Assembly (NCBI RefSeq): GCF_001427875.1 | Contig: NZ_LMHK01000001.1 | Span: 1,712,892-1,776,891 of the forward strand | From: Devosia sp. Root685 | GTDB taxonomy: Bacteria; Pseudomonadota; Alphaproteobacteria; Rhizobiales; Devosiaceae | Direction of reading: 5' to 3' | Length of the DNA stretch: 64,000 bases | In this document: positions 1 to 9,690 of the stretch, in pieces | How the letters are laid out: each line of letters opens with the position of its first letter | How positions within the stretch are numbered: the stretch's first letter is position 1 | The notes under the pieces: generated by a model | The model's input: only the letters and a program-made list of their open reading frames with translations | The model's database searches: none | What the model was told of the DNA's origin: nothing | Position numbers and translations under genes: made by a program

Positions 1-693
1 CGAAACATGTTCTTCCTCGATGCCACCTGCCCGCTGGTCAGCAAGGTGCATGTGGAGGCCTCGCGCCATTTCGAGGAAGGCCACGAAATCGTGCTTATCG
101 GCCATGCCGGTCACCCCGAAGTGATCGGCACCATGGGCCAGTTGCCCGCAGGCGCCGTCACGCTGATCGAGACGGTCGCCGATGCCAATGTCTTCACCCC
201 GAAAAATCCGGAAACCCTGGCCTTCGTGACGCAGACGACGCTCAGCGTCGATGACACGCGCGAAATCGTCGCGGCGCTCCGCGCGCGCTTCCCGGCGATC
301 AACGGGCCGCACAAGGAAGACATCTGCTACGCCACTACCAATCGCCAGGAATCGATCAAAGCCGTGGCCCCGCTGGTCGACGCGATGATCGTTGTCGGTT
401 CGCCGCACTCGTCCAATTCGCAGCGCCTCGTCGAAGTGGCCCTGCGCAGCGGCTGCAAGGTCGCGACCCTCGTTGATCGCGCCAGCGAGATCGACTGGTC
501 GCTTTATGGCGATATAAGAACTCTCGGCGTCAGCGCCGGCGCCTCGGCACCCGAAAGCCTGGTCGAAGAGGTGATCGACGCCTTTGCCGCGCGCTATGAG
601 GTTGCGGTCGAAACCAAGACCACGGCGGAAGAGAACATCGCCTTCAACATCCCCAAAGTGCTGCGCAATCTCGAAGTGGCCTCGGGGCGATGA
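1..693 (+). CDS. ispH: 4-hydroxy-3-methylbut-2-enyl diphosphate reductase, 5'-truncated by window edge
   Basis: Last enzyme of the MEP isoprenoid pathway; a cytosolic [4Fe-4S] enzyme that reduces HMBPP to IPP and DMAPP. The frame is open from base 1, so the N-terminal part, with the first cluster cysteine, lies outside the window. Visible family motifs: DATCPLV (second cluster cysteine), GHAGHPEV (substrate histidine), [19 protein letters not shown] (third cluster cysteine), [13 protein letters not shown] and [10 protein letters not shown]. The stop overlaps the next gene's ATG (ATGA), so the two are probably translationally coupled. Identification is secure; only the 5' end is unknown. Confidence 0.96.
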   Translation, partial: RNMFFLDATCPLVSKVHVEASRHFEEGHEIVLIGHAGHPEVIGTMGQLPAGAVTLIETVADANVFTPKNPETLAFVTQTTLSVDDTREIVAALRARFPAINGPHKEDICYATTNRQESIKAVAPLVDAMIVVGSPHSSNSQRLVEVALRSGCKVATLVDRASEIDWSLYGDIRTLGVSAGASAPESLVEEVIDAFAARYEVAVETKTTAEENIAFNIPKVLRNLEVASGR

Positions 694-1211
694 TCGATCT
701 CTTCGAGACCGAGCGCCTTGTCCTGTCGGGCTGGCGCCAAGATCAGCTTGATGATCTCATGGCGCTGCATGGCAATCCCAACATTTCCCGCTATCTCAGC
801 GTTTCGGGAGCGCCCTGGACGCGCGAACAGGCAGCATCCGCCCTGTCGCACTGGATCGAGCTTTTTGAAAAGCACCAGTTCGGCAAGCTGCGGCTTCGCC
901 GGAAATTCGATGGGGCCTTTGTCGGCAGGGCCGGTTTCGGCATTTATCCCCCTACTGGTGAACCCGAGATAGGCTATGCGCTCCTCGAAGAACATCATGG
1001 GCAAGGCTATGCGAAAGAAGCGGCGGCGGGATTGCGAGACTGGTTCTTCGCCAAGAACAAGGGCGAGCATTTCATCGGCATGGCCGACGTCCGCAACGCT
1101 CCCTCCCTTGCCATCCTCGGCAAGATCGGGATGCAAAGGACCCATGTCGCAACCGACCATGTCGGCATCACCTGCCAGTTTCATGTCTTGAGGCGCCCCA
1201 GCAATGTCTGA
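690..1211 (+). CDS. GNAT family N-acetyltransferase (RimJ/RimL-like)
   Basis: A 173-aa single-domain acetyltransferase. The N-terminal [11 protein letters not shown] strand and the acetyl-CoA loop region around [13 protein letters not shown] (roughly residues 98-110) are typical of the RimJ/RimL branch, which acetylates protein N-termini or small amines. The substrate cannot be told from sequence. Its start overlaps the ispH stop by ATGA and its end overlaps the rnhA start by 8 bases, so the three form a tight operon. In many alphaproteobacteria thrB sits between ispH and rnhA; here this gene holds that place. Confidence 0.88.
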   Translation: MIDLFETERLVLSGWRQDQLDDLMALHGNPNISRYLSVSGAPWTREQAASALSHWIELFEKHQFGKLRLRRKFDGAFVGRAGFGIYPPTGEPEIGYALLEEHHGQGYAKEAAAGLRDWFFAKNKGEHFIGMADVRNAPSLAILGKIGMQRTHVATDHVGITCQFHVLRRPSNV

Positions 1212-1677
1212 GCCGGTCATCATCCACACCGACGGCGCCTGTTCGGGCAATCCCGGCCCCGGCGGCTGGGGCGCCATTCTGCAATTTGGCCAGCACCGCA
1301 AGGAATTGAAGGGCGGCGAAGCGCTGACGACGAACAACAAGATGGAGCTGACCGCGGCCATCGAGGCGCTCAACGCCCTCTCCCGGCCCTGCACAGTCGA
1401 AATCCATACCGACAGCCAATATGTGAAAAACGGCGTCCAGAGCTGGATCCACGGCTGGAAGAAAAACGGCTGGCGCACCGCCGACAAAAAGCCGGTGAAA
1501 AACGTCGAACTCTGGCAGGCGCTCGATGAAGCCACGAGGCGCCACGACATTTCCTGGCACTGGGTCAAAGGCCACGCCGGCGACGAGCTTAACGAGCGCG
1601 CCGACGAACTCGCCCGCGAAGGCATGGCCCCCTTCAAGCAGAAAAAGGCGCCCGAAAGCTTCGCACCGCCTTTTTGA
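1204..1677 (+). CDS. rnhA: Ribonuclease HI
   Basis: Cytosolic endonuclease that removes the RNA strand of RNA-DNA hybrids (R-loops, Okazaki primers). At 157 aa it matches the usual bacterial length. The catalytic acidic residues are visible: D in [16 protein letters not shown] in [10 protein letters not shown] in HTDSQYV, and the distal [12 protein letters not shown] segment carrying the catalytic histidine and last aspartate. The basic protrusion [17 protein letters not shown] is present, as in the E. coli enzyme. It overlaps the upstream GNAT gene by 8 bases and ends the ispH operon; the inverted-repeat element at 1695-1825 follows. Confidence 0.97.
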   Translation: MSEPVIIHTDGACSGNPGPGGWGAILQFGQHRKELKGGEALTTNNKMELTAAIEALNALSRPCTVEIHTDSQYVKNGVQSWIHGWKKNGWRTADKKPVKNVELWQALDEATRRHDISWHWVKGHAGDELNERADELAREGMAPFKQKKAPESFAPPF

Positions 1678-1694
1678 GCTGTTTCGCTGCTCCC

Positions 1695-1825
1695 CAGTAG
1701 TCCTCATGGTGAGGTGCGCCGCAGAGCGGCGCCTCGAACCACGAGGGCGTGGCACTACAGCATCGGGACATGCCCTCGCCCTTCGAGGCTCGCCTTCGGC
1801 CAGCGCCTCAGGATGAGGACTACTG
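1695..1825. repeat. Intergenic inverted-repeat element bounded by 13-bp perfect arms
   Basis: The arms CAGTAGTCCTCAT (1695-1707) and ATGAGGACTACTG (1813-1825) are exact reverse complements and enclose a GC-rich interior with further short palindromes (for example GCGCCGC..GCGGCGC). It fills the space between rnhA and the convergent DUF808 gene. It resembles the palindromic elements scattered between genes in many Rhizobiales genomes. It may form a long hairpin at the ends of both transcripts. No coding capacity is supported. Confidence 0.8.
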
Positions 1826-1841
1826 TACCAACGGCAGCGCC

Positions 1842-2822
1842 CTAAGCCCGCTTCGGCAACACGCCCTTGATCGCCTTCAAGCCCGGCGCGATCACATATC
1901 CCGCCACCGGGATCAGCAACGCGCCGAGGACCAGGCCAAAGAAGAAATCGACGAATGCCGTGGCAAACCATCCGGCCACGGCTGCAATGGCCGGAAACGT
2001 ATGTTCCGCCCAATGCGCCGCCGTTTCGATGACCACTTCCGGCCCGTTGAGCCCGAACTCGTAAAGCCCATGGGCCACGATCGACCCACCGACCCAGGTC
2101 ATCGCGGCGGTGCCGATAACGCTCAGTACCTGCATAAAATAGGGCATGCCGACGACGAGCCCACGCCCAAAACCACGACCCACCGGCGTGCGGCCATTGC
2201 GGGCCATGAACACGCCAAAATCGTCGCCTTTGACGATCAGCGCCACCGCGCCATAGACGGCGACCGTGATGCCAATGCCGGCCAGTGCCAGAATGGCCGC
2301 GCGCGTCCAGAAATCGGGCACTTCGATGGCCGCGAGGATGATGGTCATGATCTCGGCCGAGAGGATAAAATCGGTCTGGATGGCGCCGGCAACCTTGCTG
2401 TCCTCAAGGCTCTGCGGATTGAGCGCAGCCGGTTCGAGCCCCGCTTCATGATGCTCCGCCTGATGCGGGGCGAACATATGAAAGACTTTTTCGGCGCCCT
2501 CGTAGCACAGATAGGCGCCGCCGATCATCAAGAGCGGCGTAATCAGCCAGGGCGCGAAAAAGCTCAGCAGCAATGCCGCCGGAAGCAAGAACAACAGCTT
2601 GTTCTTGACCGAGCCCCACGCGATCTTGCCGACGATCGGCAATTCGCGATCGGCAGAAAAACCCTGAACATAGTTCGGGGTCACCGCCGCATCGTCAATA
2701 ACGGCGCCCGCCGCCTTGACGCCGGCCTTGGCGGCCTGCCCGGCGACGTCATCGAGTGACGCGGCCGCGACCTTGACGAGGCCGGCCACATCATCAAGCA
2801 AAGCAAGAAGGCCGACACTCAT
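1842..2822 (-). CDS. DUF808 (YedI-like) multi-pass membrane protein
   Basis: A 326-aa inner-membrane protein of the DUF808/YedI family, whose function is not established. The N-terminus SVGLLALLDDVAGLVKVAA with VAGQAAKAGVKAAGAVIDD is characteristic. Several hydrophobic segments follow: about residues 75-105 (LLFLLPAALLLSFFAPWLI), 155-175, 180-215 and 270-325. The last lies near the C-terminus with FFFGLVLGALLIPVAGYVIAPG. It lies 11 bases downstream of glyS on the same strand and may be read from the glyS transcript. Family assignment is confident, role unknown. Confidence 0.88.
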   Translation of the reverse strand: MSVGLLALLDDVAGLVKVAAASLDDVAGQAAKAGVKAAGAVIDDAAVTPNYVQGFSADRELPIVGKIAWGSVKNKLLFLLPAALLLSFFAPWLITPLLMIGGAYLCYEGAEKVFHMFAPHQAEHHEAGLEPAALNPQSLEDSKVAGAIQTDFILSAEIMTIILAAIEVPDFWTRAAILALAGIGITVAVYGAVALIVKGDDFGVFMARNGRTPVGRGFGRGLVVGMPYFMQVLSVIGTAAMTWVGGSIVAHGLYEFGLNGPEVVIETAAHWAEHTFPAIAAVAGWFATAFVDFFFGLVLGALLIPVAGYVIAPGLKAIKGVLPKRA

Positions 2823-2833
2823 CTTTTGGTCCT

Positions 2834-4858
2834 TTATCCCGCGACTTTACCGAAATCGGCGACGAGGCGCATGGTATCGCGCAGACGCGCCAGAAGGTTG
2901 AGGCGATTGGTGCGCACGGCCGGATCGGCATCGTTGACGAGCACGGCCGTAAAGAACGCATCGACCGGCGCGCGCAGCGTCGCCAATTCGCCCATGGCGC
3001 CCTTGTAGTCATCCCTGGCGACATGGCTGGCGACGGACGCATGAACGGCATCGACGGCAAAGGCCAGCGCCTCCTCTTCCGGCAGCTTCAGCGCCGTCTG
3101 ATCGACCGCACCGGCATAGGATTTTCCGTCCTTCTTCTCCTCGGCTGCCAGGATATTGGCAGCGCGGCGATAGCCGGCGAGAAGGTTCTTGCCGTCGTCG
3201 CTGGAGAGAAGGCTCGAAAGTGCCTCGGCACGCTGCGTGATCTGCAGGATGTCGTCGCTGTCGGCAGAAATAACCGCATCGACAAGATCATGCCGCGCCC
3301 CCGCATCACGCAGCGACACTTTTAGGCGGTCATGGAAGAAGGCGAGGAGATCGGCATCGACCTTAAGCGGGAATTTCAGCCCGTTTTCGGTGATGATGCG
3401 AATGACACCCAGAGCGGCGCGGCGCAGCGCGAAGGGGTCTCTTGAACCGGTGGGCTTTTCGTCGATCGACCAGAAGCTGGACAGCACATTGAGCTTGTCC
3501 GCCAAGGCAACAACAATCGAAACCGGCTCGGTCGGCACGCGATCCGAAGGGCCGAGGGGCTTGTAGTGCATTTCGAGCGCATTGGCGATTTCGGCCGGCT
3601 CGCCCTGCGCGGTCGCATAGTAGCGCCCCATCAGGCCCTGCAATTCAGGGAATTCGCCGACCATGCCGGTGACCAGATCGGCCTTGGCGAGCATGGCCGC
3701 GCGCTTGGTCTTGTCGACATCTGCGCCCACAAGCGGGGCGATTTCAGCCGCGAGCTTCACCAGCCGTTCCACCATAGCGAACTGCGTGCCGAGCTTGGCG
3801 TGGAACACCATGTCTTCGAGTTTTGGCAGACCATGCTCAAGCGGAATGGCGAGGTCGCCCTGATAGAAGAAGGCCGCATCGCTCAGGCGTGCGCGGATGA
3901 CGCGCTCATTGCCTGCGATAACAACCGCGCCGCCATCGGACGGAATGGTATTGGCGGTGATGATGAAATTGGGCGCCAGTTTTCCCGCTGCGTCGCGCAG
4001 GCAAAAACACTTCTGGTTGGCGCGGATGGTGGCGATGATGACTTCTTCGGGGAGTTTCAGGAATTCGGGATCGAACGACCCCATCATCACATTGGGCCAC
4101 TCAACAAGACCGGCCACTTCCTCAAGCAGCCCCTCGTCCTGAATGACGGTCAGCCCCTGCGCAAACGCGAGTTGATCGGCATCGCCGCGAATGATGTCCT
4201 TGCGCCGGTCGATATCGAGCACGACCTTGGCGCGTTCGAGCGCGGTCACATAGTCATCGAAACGCTTTACGCGGATCGCGCCGGGCGCGAGGAAACGATG
4301 GCCAAACGTCGTCTGCCCGGCTTCGATCTGGTTGGATGCAAAAGGGATGACAACCGGCTCGTCGTTCTCGGTGCCAAAGGTCGCGGTGATGGCGCGCAGC
4401 GGGCGCACCCAGCTGAAATTGCCCGTGCCCCAGCGCATCGATTTTGCCCAGGGGAAATCGGTCAGAATTTTCGGCAGGATGCCCGAGAGCAGTTCCACCG
4501 CATCGGCGCCCGGCTTGTTGATCACCGCGACATAAAAATCGCCCTTCTTGGGATCGCTCTCGACCTTGGCTTCGTCGAGCGCAGAAAGCCCGGCCGAGCG
4601 CAAAAACCCGTCCACGGCCTGCTGCGGCGCGCCGACCTTGGGGCCCTTCTTTTCCTCGCGCGTATCGGGCGAGCGCACCGGCAGGCCCGATACGGTCAGC
4701 GCCAGGCGGCGCGGCGTCGCAAAGGCGCGGGCGCCCTCATAGACGAGACCCGCATCGACCAGGGCATTGGTCACGGCTTTCTTGAGGTCTTCGGCCGCGC
4801 GGCGCTGGAAGCGGGCGGGGATTTCCTCGGAGAAGAGTTCGAGCAGGAGTTCGGGCAT
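2834..4858 (-). CDS. glyS: Glycyl-tRNA synthetase beta subunit
   Basis: Beta chain (674 aa) of the alpha2-beta2 glycyl-tRNA synthetase; it carries tRNA recognition and works with GlyQ, encoded at 8437-9360. The start chosen gives [17 protein letters not shown], the standard family N-terminus; the open frame runs 21 codons further upstream but without family resemblance. Typical blocks include [33 protein letters not shown], the HD-like central domain near [15 protein letters not shown], and [16 protein letters not shown] before the C-terminal anticodon-binding region. Unusually, the alpha and beta genes are separated by lemA, a DUF2207 gene and an opposite-strand rnk. Confidence 0.97.
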   Translation of the reverse strand: MPELLLELFSEEIPARFQRRAAEDLKKAVTNALVDAGLVYEGARAFATPRRLALTVSGLPVRSPDTREEKKGPKVGAPQQAVDGFLRSAGLSALDEAKVESDPKKGDFYVAVINKPGADAVELLSGILPKILTDFPWAKSMRWGTGNFSWVRPLRAITATFGTENDEPVVIPFASNQIEAGQTTFGHRFLAPGAIRVKRFDDYVTALERAKVVLDIDRRKDIIRGDADQLAFAQGLTVIQDEGLLEEVAGLVEWPNVMMGSFDPEFLKLPEEVIIATIRANQKCFCLRDAAGKLAPNFIITANTIPSDGGAVVIAGNERVIRARLSDAAFFYQGDLAIPLEHGLPKLEDMVFHAKLGTQFAMVERLVKLAAEIAPLVGADVDKTKRAAMLAKADLVTGMVGEFPELQGLMGRYYATAQGEPAEIANALEMHYKPLGPSDRVPTEPVSIVVALADKLNVLSSFWSIDEKPTGSRDPFALRRAALGVIRIITENGLKFPLKVDADLLAFFHDRLKVSLRDAGARHDLVDAVISADSDDILQITQRAEALSSLLSSDDGKNLLAGYRRAANILAAEEKKDGKSYAGAVDQTALKLPEEEALAFAVDAVHASVASHVARDDYKGAMGELATLRAPVDAFFTAVLVNDADPAVRTNRLNLLARLRDTMRLVADFGKVAG

Positions 4859-4950
4859 GAAGGGCAACCGGAGTTCGAAGGCGTAGGGGTGATTAGCGTG
4901 GCGCGGCGGGCCTGTCCACATGGACGAGGCAGGAGAGCGGAAGAATTGGC

Positions 4951-6858
4951 TTACCAGCCACCACCTCCGCCACCGCCGCCCCCACCACCGGAAAAGCCGC
5001 CACCGCCACTACTGGAGCCGGACGAACTGGCCTGCACCGGCTGCGCGGCGATCATGGCAGCCGCCATGCCGGACGAAGCGCCCGCAATGGCATTGGTCAG
5101 CGAGCCCGATGAAAAGCCCCCTCGTGGCCCATAATACCAGCCCGGCGAATAGCCTTGACCGGCATCAGCAACCGCATTGCGCGCCAATTCGCCTTCAAAA
5201 TGCTCAGACCAGGGCTTTTCGACCCCGAGCGCAATGGCATAGGGCAAAATCCGTTCGAACCGATCCACCGTCATGGGCGGCTCGTTGCTGATATTGAGCC
5301 GGTTCTTTTCCGCGGTGTCGAGATAGAGTTTGAACCCATCGATCTCGTCCATCACCTTGCGGCCCTGCACCGTCGGCGCCCGCATCAAAACCGCAAAGAT
5401 GGCTGTTATCAGCACCATCGACCCGGCGGCGAGCGCGGCAGAATTGATGGTGAGGCTTGAAAACGTCTCGATCATGCCACCGACGAAATTGAACGCAAAA
5501 ATGCCGACGATCAAACCGGTCAGATAGCGCTGCCATCCGCCGGTGCGCAGCGCGTTGAACACGATCGAGCCGATAACCGCTGCAAAAATGCCGCCCACAA
5601 ACGCGACGACGAGCCAGACAGGCTCCAGCACGTCGAGCGCCACCATGCCGATCAGCGCCAGGATCATCAGCACAACGCCGAGCACGGCAAAGCCGGTATT
5701 GTGGTTGAACCAGACATTGCGGTTTTCCCGCTGCAATGCGGCCATGAACTCGTTGCGCTTGGTCGCCAGCCCCGGCCCGCTCGATTTATCGACCGTAACA
5801 CTGCCCTTGTCGGCAAAGTAGCGAAACAGCACTTCCTCGCCCGCGGGGAGGCGGCCATCGGGCTCTTTCCCCGTCACCTTGACGGTCAACGCGTCTTCGG
5901 AATTGTCGATGGTCACAAGGCCACGCACGCCGAGATTGAAAATCGCTGCGGTCATCGCAGTCCAGCCGGAATTGGCAAAACCCCATTTGTGCACATAGTG
6001 CGTCAGGGCCGGCGAGAAGTCCTTGGGCGGATGAAAGAGCGGGATGATCGTGCCCTTGGGCGGATCACGTCCCACCCGCCACCAGGCGCCAAAACTATAG
6101 GCAAGCAGCAGCAGCACGGCGACGACCGGCAGCCAGACCTCGCGCAGGTCCGACGCCTCCTGTAAGAGTGCATCAACACCCTGCGGATATTGGATCACGC
6201 CCTTCTGGAAGGATACGGCAAAGCTCATCCCCTCCCCCGCGCCGAGCGCGCGCTGGGTGCGGAAGGTGGCTTGGCTGTCCGAATTGCGGGTGATGGTCAC
6301 CGCCTGCTCGGTGGACCCGGCAACGCCGGTATAAGCCGAGAGATCGGAGATCACCGCACCATCAGGCAATGTCACCCGCGCGACTGATTTCAGGATCGGA
6401 AAATCCCAGTAGTTCCCGGTGGCGTTCCAATAGAGCTCGTCATGATCGGCAAAGCTCCGCGCCATCCGGTCCATCACATAGGTGATGACATAGCGATGCT
6501 CGCCGATCGTCAGCAGGCGATCGGAATCGCCGATCCAGATGCGCTGGAAATTGCCCATGCGCTCGACCCGAAAAGTCTCGGCGACGTCATCGCGGGTCAC
6601 CCCTTCGACATCGAGCCCGACCCGGATCTTGTTGCCCGAGGGCCCGAGCAGAACGATGGGAATGTCGCGATAGATGCCGCGCCGGATCTGGTTCCCCTCG
6701 GCGCGCACATCGACTGTCTCGACCACATGCACCGCGCCATCCGCGCGCAGCGTCACATCCGCGGCAAAAGCGCGAATCTCCTCCCGCGCTGCCGCCGGCA
6801 GAGCCAAAGCCAGCGCGAGGACGAGCGCAAAAAACAGTCTGCCGAGGGCGTTCGTCAT
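4951..6858 (-). CDS. DUF2207 domain membrane protein with glycine-rich tail
   Basis: A 635-aa protein. A signal peptide ([24 protein letters not shown], split here as [10 protein letters not shown] and [14 protein letters not shown]) is followed by the DUF2207 extracytoplasmic domain (about 25-225), with the family blocks [10 protein letters not shown] and TYVMDRMA. A membrane segment ([18 protein letters not shown]) and four more helices follow between about 390 and 500, then a C-terminal low-complexity Ser/Gly tail ending in a long glycine run and Trp. Such tails are typical of the family. It lies downstream of lemA, and LemA/DUF2207 pairs are common. Function in the envelope is not established. 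Confidence 0.88.
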   Translation of the reverse strand: MTNALGRLFFALVLALALALPAAAREEIRAFAADVTLRADGAVHVVETVDVRAEGNQIRRGIYRDIPIVLLGPSGNKIRVGLDVEGVTRDDVAETFRVERMGNFQRIWIGDSDRLLTIGEHRYVITYVMDRMARSFADHDELYWNATGNYWDFPILKSVARVTLPDGAVISDLSAYTGVAGSTEQAVTITRNSDSQATFRTQRALGAGEGMSFAVSFQKGVIQYPQGVDALLQEASDLREVWLPVVAVLLLLAYSFGAWWRVGRDPPKGTIIPLFHPPKDFSPALTHYVHKWGFANSGWTAMTAAIFNLGVRGLVTIDNSEDALTVKVTGKEPDGRLPAGEEVLFRYFADKGSVTVDKSSGPGLATKRNEFMAALQRENRNVWFNHNTGFAVLGVVLMILALIGMVALDVLEPVWLVVAFVGGIFAAVIGSIVFNALRTGGWQRYLTGLIVGIFAFNFVGGMIETFSSLTINSAALAAGSMVLITAIFAVLMRAPTVQGRKVMDEIDGFKLYLDTAEKNRLNISNEPPMTVDRFERILPYAIALGVEKPWSEHFEGELARNAVADAGQGYSPGWYYGPRGGFSSGSLTNAIAGASSGMAAAMIAAQPVQASSSGSSSGGGGFSGGGGGGGGGGGW

Positions 6859-6913
6859 GCTTCAATCACTTCGCACTTTGCCTGAAACAATCCACGTCGT
6901 CCCACACACCGGC

Positions 6914-6983
6914 TGTCATCCCGGCGAAGGCCGGGACCCATCCTGAGATCTCGAGATGGGCCCCGGCCTTCGCCGGGGTGACA
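6914..6983. repeat. 70-bp palindromic repeat, family A copy 1
   Basis: An imperfect palindrome starting TGTCATCCCGGCGAAGGCCGG and ending, on the same strand, in CCGGCCTTCGCCGGGGTGACA, here given as two pieces: TGTCATCCCGGCG with AAGGCCGG, and CCGGCCTTCGCC with GGGGTGACA. It sits between the 5' end of the DUF2207 gene and the 3' end of lemA. Two more 70-bp copies lie at 8335-8404 and 22980-23049. The arms pair into a long hairpin. Confidence 0.85.
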
Positions 6984-7022
6984 ATCGAGTTCACGGACGG
7001 TCTATCTGAACAATGAAGCAAT

Positions 7023-7577
7023 TTAGAATTTTACGCTGGGAACCTGCCGGTCGGCTTCGTTCTCGAGCTCAAAGTACTGCGCCTTGATGAACTTGAAGGC
7101 ATTGGCGATCAGGTTCGATGGGAAGGATTCCACCTGAACGTTGAGGTTCCGCACCGCGCCATTATAGTAGCGCCGCGACATCTGGATTTCGTCTTCCACG
7201 GTTTGCAGCGCCGTCTGGAATTCGAGGAAATTGGTATTGGCCTTGAGATCGGGATAGGCCTCCGCCGTCGCGATCAGGCGCCCCAGCGCCGACGACAGCT
7301 GGCCTTCGGCCGCAGCGCGCTGTTCCGGCGTCCCATTGGCAGCGGAGGTCGCCGCGGCGCGGGCATTGGTGACGGCTTCGAGCGTTTCGCGCTCGTGGGT
7401 CATATAGCCCTTCACCGTTTCAAGTAGGTTTGGAATGAGATCGGTGCGGCGCTTCAATTGCACATCGATGCCCGACCAGCCTTCCTCGACCATCTGCCGG
7501 TTTTTCACCAGTCCATTGTAGATCGTGATGGCATAGCCGGCGGCGCCGACCACCAGCGCAAGAATGACCCATTCCAT
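7023..7577 (-). CDS. lemA: LemA family membrane protein
   Basis: A 184-aa LemA protein: one N-terminal membrane helix (MEWVILALVVGAAGYAITIY) followed by the conserved cytoplasmic helical bundle. The family signature NGLVKNRQMVEEGWSGIDVQ, the stretch RRTDLIPNLLETVKGY and the motif SRRYYNGAVRNLN are clear. The start at 7577 has GAGGGA upstream at good spacing; the open frame extends 49 codons further but lacks family similarity. It precedes a DUF2207 gene, a frequent pairing, within the gap between glyQ and glyS. The role of LemA proteins in Proteobacteria is not settled. Confidence 0.93.
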   Translation of the reverse strand: MEWVILALVVGAAGYAITIYNGLVKNRQMVEEGWSGIDVQLKRRTDLIPNLLETVKGYMTHERETLEAVTNARAAATSAANGTPEQRAAAEGQLSSALGRLIATAEAYPDLKANTNFLEFQTALQTVEDEIQMSRRYYNGAVRNLNVQVESFPSNLIANAFKFIKAQYFELENEADRQVPSVKF

Positions 7578-7880
7578 AGCAGCGTCCCTCAAAGCATTTG
7601 GGCCGGACACTGGCAGTTTGCTCAATACCTTGCAATGGGCGCAGCGAGCCGGGCTTGACTTCCCCGGCGCAATCCCTAGCTTTAAGGACATGAACAGTTC
7701 GCGCCCAAGCCATTGCTGCACCATCCTCCTCGCAGGATAGATTCCCTAGGCATGCGCGCGCCGGAGCCTGCTTAGGGTTTCAGGCACTTTCGCCACCCGG
7801 CTCCCCCAGTTCACCTCACATTCAAGACCGCTCCATCCGCTGCGCATTTGCGCGGCCCGGAGCCATTAGGATTTTCTAAA

Positions 7881-8288
7881 ATGAACGAAATTCGCAGGGA
7901 CCTTGCGCCCGCTATCACGCTCGGCCGCGCGGACCACACAAAACTCAACGCCCTCGCCATGGCCGGCCTTGAGCGTATGCCCGATCTTGCCGACCGCCTG
8001 CTCGAAGAGCTTGAGCGCGCCAAGGTCGTCGCCGATGAAAAACTGCCCGAAGGCGTCGTGCGCATGGGCTCGTCGATCACCTATGTCACCAATGAGGGCA
8101 AGGAACAGACCGTCACGCTGGTATATCCCGCAGACGCCGATATCGAAGCCGGCCGCGTATCCGTGATGACACCGATCGGCACCGCCCTTGTCGGGCTCAA
8201 GGCCGGCCAGTCCATCACCTGGCGCGACCGCGCCGACCGGCGCCACAAGCTGACGGTAGTTTCAGTGCTGGCGCCGCAGGTAGCGTAA
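7881..8288 (+). CDS. rnk: Rnk-type nucleoside diphosphate kinase regulator (GreA/GreB C-terminal domain)
   Basis: A 135-aa protein with an N-terminal helical segment and a C-terminal GreA/GreB-like FKBP fold: MGSSITYVTNEGKEQTVTLVYPADAD (shown as MGSSITYV and TLVYPADAD), then VSVMTPIGTALVGLKAGQSI. This layout defines Rnk, which binds RNA polymerase like a Gre factor without the long coiled coil. Start chosen at the ATG giving MNEIRRDLAPAITL; an upstream in-frame start would add 11 residues. It is a lone plus-strand gene between lemA and glyQ, both on the minus strand. The E. coli name reflects an effect on Ndk levels; direct activity here is inferred. Confidence 0.87.
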   Translation: MNEIRRDLAPAITLGRADHTKLNALAMAGLERMPDLADRLLEELERAKVVADEKLPEGVVRMGSSITYVTNEGKEQTVTLVYPADADIEAGRVSVMTPIGTALVGLKAGQSITWRDRADRRHKLTVVSVLAPQVA

Positions 8289-8289
8289 A

Positions 8290-8320
8290 ATCAAAGGCGC
8301 TGCGATATTTCGCAACGCCT
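8290..8320 (-). terminator. Hairpin terminator candidate between rnk and glyQ
   Basis: On the minus strand AGGCGTTGCGA and TCGCAGCGCCT pair (one mismatch) around a four-base loop and are followed by TTTGATTTT. The strand and T-rich tail suit termination of glyQ transcripts coming from the right; the stem may also serve rnk. Confidence 0.5.
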
Positions 8321-8334
8321 CCAAAAACACCTTC

Positions 8335-8404
8335 TGTCATCCCGGCGAAGGCCGGGACCCATCTTGAGATCTCAGGATGGACCCAGGCCTTCGCCGGGGT
8401 GACA
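8335..8404. repeat. 70-bp palindromic repeat, family A copy 2
   Basis: Second copy of the element at 6914-6983, with the same ends (TGTCATCCCGGCG ... CGCCGGGGTGACA) and the same length, differing at a few interior positions. It lies between the convergent rnk and glyQ genes, next to the hairpin at 8295-8320. Confidence 0.85.
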
Positions 8405-8436
8405 TCGAGTTTGAATTGAATGAAGTGGGATAAACC

Positions 8437-9360
8437 CTACTCCGCGCCGCCGCCCGAGGTCTGCAACCACGCTTCGCCGCAGGCCTTGGCCAGTTCGCGA
8501 ATGCGCAGGATATAGCTCTGCCGCTCGGTGACCGAGATCACGCCGCGCGCATCGAGCATGTTAAAATTGTGCGAGGCTTTGACGACCTGCTCATAGGCCG
8601 GAATGGCCATGGTCTGGCGATTGCCCTCGGCGCCCTTGGCGAGAATGGCGCGGCATTCCTTTTCCGCGTCCTCGAAGTGGCGGAAGAGGATTTCGGTGTC
8701 GGACGCTTCGAAATTGTACTTCGACTGTTCCTGCTCGTTCTGCAGGAACACATCACCATAGGTGACCTTTTCATCGCCCTCACGGCCGTTGAAATTGAGG
8801 TCGTAGACGTTTTCGACGCCCTGCACATACATGGCGAGGCGTTCGAGCCCATAGGTGATTTCGCCCGGCACCGGGGAGCATTCAAAGCCCGCAACCTGCT
8901 GGAAATAAGTGAACTGGGACACTTCCATCCCGTCGCACCAGCATTCCCAGCCAAGGCCCCAGGCGCCCAGTGTCGGGCTTTCCCAGTCGTCTTCGACAAA
9001 ACGAATGTCGTGCAGCGCCTGATCAAGGCCGATGGCGGCCAGCGAGTCGAGATAGAGCTGCTGGATATTGTCCGGCGACGGTTTGAGGATCACCTGGAAC
9101 TGATAATAGTGTTGCAGCCGGTTAGGGTTTTCGCCATAGCGCCCGTCCTTGGGGCGGCGCGAAGGCTGCACATAGGCGGCCTTCCATGGCTTTGGTCCCA
9201 GCGCGCGCAGCGTCGTCGCGGTGTGGAACGTACCGGCGCCCATCTGCATGTCATAGGGCTGCAGAATGACACAACCCTGCTCAGCCCAGAAATTCTGCAG
9301 CGTCAGGATCAGACCCTGGAAGGAATTCTTCGGGTCCATGTGGGCGGGGCGAGAGGTCAT
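8437..9360 (-). CDS. glyQ: Glycyl-tRNA synthetase alpha subunit
   Basis: Catalytic alpha chain (307 aa) of the tetrameric glycyl-tRNA synthetase; it activates glycine with ATP in the cytosol. Class II hallmarks and near-invariant family blocks are visible: [56 protein letters not shown] and [20 protein letters not shown]. The C-terminal helix [20 protein letters not shown] is also standard. The first ATG is used; an internal ATG 7 codons later is a possible alternative, and no strong ribosome site distinguishes them. It ends a run trmN6-type methylase, S49 peptidase, small membrane protein, glyQ. Confidence 0.97.
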   Translation of the reverse strand: MTSRPAHMDPKNSFQGLILTLQNFWAEQGCVILQPYDMQMGAGTFHTATTLRALGPKPWKAAYVQPSRRPKDGRYGENPNRLQHYYQFQVILKPSPDNIQQLYLDSLAAIGLDQALHDIRFVEDDWESPTLGAWGLGWECWCDGMEVSQFTYFQQVAGFECSPVPGEITYGLERLAMYVQGVENVYDLNFNGREGDEKVTYGDVFLQNEQEQSKYNFEASDTEILFRHFEDAEKECRAILAKGAEGNRQTMAIPAYEQVVKASHNFNMLDARGVISVTERQSYILRIRELAKACGEAWLQTSGGGAE

Positions 9361-9447
9361 CGGGCAAGGGTCCGGCAGGAATAAGCGGGCGGACCGTATT
9401 CGCCAGACCCTTTGCGGTCAACGGGTTGCCGCAGCGCAGGCGTGGAT

Positions 9448-9678
9448 TCAGCTGCGCTTGTCGTCTTTCCGCCCATTGGGCCGGAACGTGCCATCGTCAC
9501 CGCGCTTGAGATCGATGACATCGGGCCGCTGACGCTCGGCCAGATCGCGCTCATGGCGCAGGCGCTTTTCCTCTTCCGCGTCCTTGTCGAACTTCTGCGT
9601 CCAGTCCTTCCAGATGCGGCGAATGCCGAAATAGACCATCAGCGCGAGTACGGTGAATATCAGGATGCGCAGCAGCAT
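9448..9678 (-). CDS. Small single-helix membrane protein, unknown function
   Basis: A 76-aa protein with one N-terminal membrane helix (MLLRILIFTVLALMVYFGI) and a highly charged cytoplasmic tail (DAEEEKRLRHERDLAERQRP). I do not recognise a named domain. It begins 13 bases after the S49 peptidase gene ends, on the same strand, and precedes glyQ by 87 bases; small proteins of this kind recur between sppA-like genes and glyQ in related genomes as I recall them. Codon use looks like its neighbours, and the orientation and spacing support a real gene. Confidence 0.7.
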   Translation of the reverse strand: MLLRILIFTVLALMVYFGIRRIWKDWTQKFDKDAEEEKRLRHERDLAERQRPDVIDLKRGDDGTFRPNGRKDDKRS

Positions 9679-9690
9679 GGCGGTCTCTGT

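Noticed and set aside
1749..2759. 336-codon open frame antisense to the DUF808 gene
   Set aside because: Starts inside the repeat element and lacks any domain; DUF808 is clear on the other strand.
3566..5134. 522-codon open frame antisense to glyS
   Set aside because: glyS on the other strand has full family motifs; the antisense product is Arg/His/Gly-rich without any domain, a usual shadow in GC-rich DNA.
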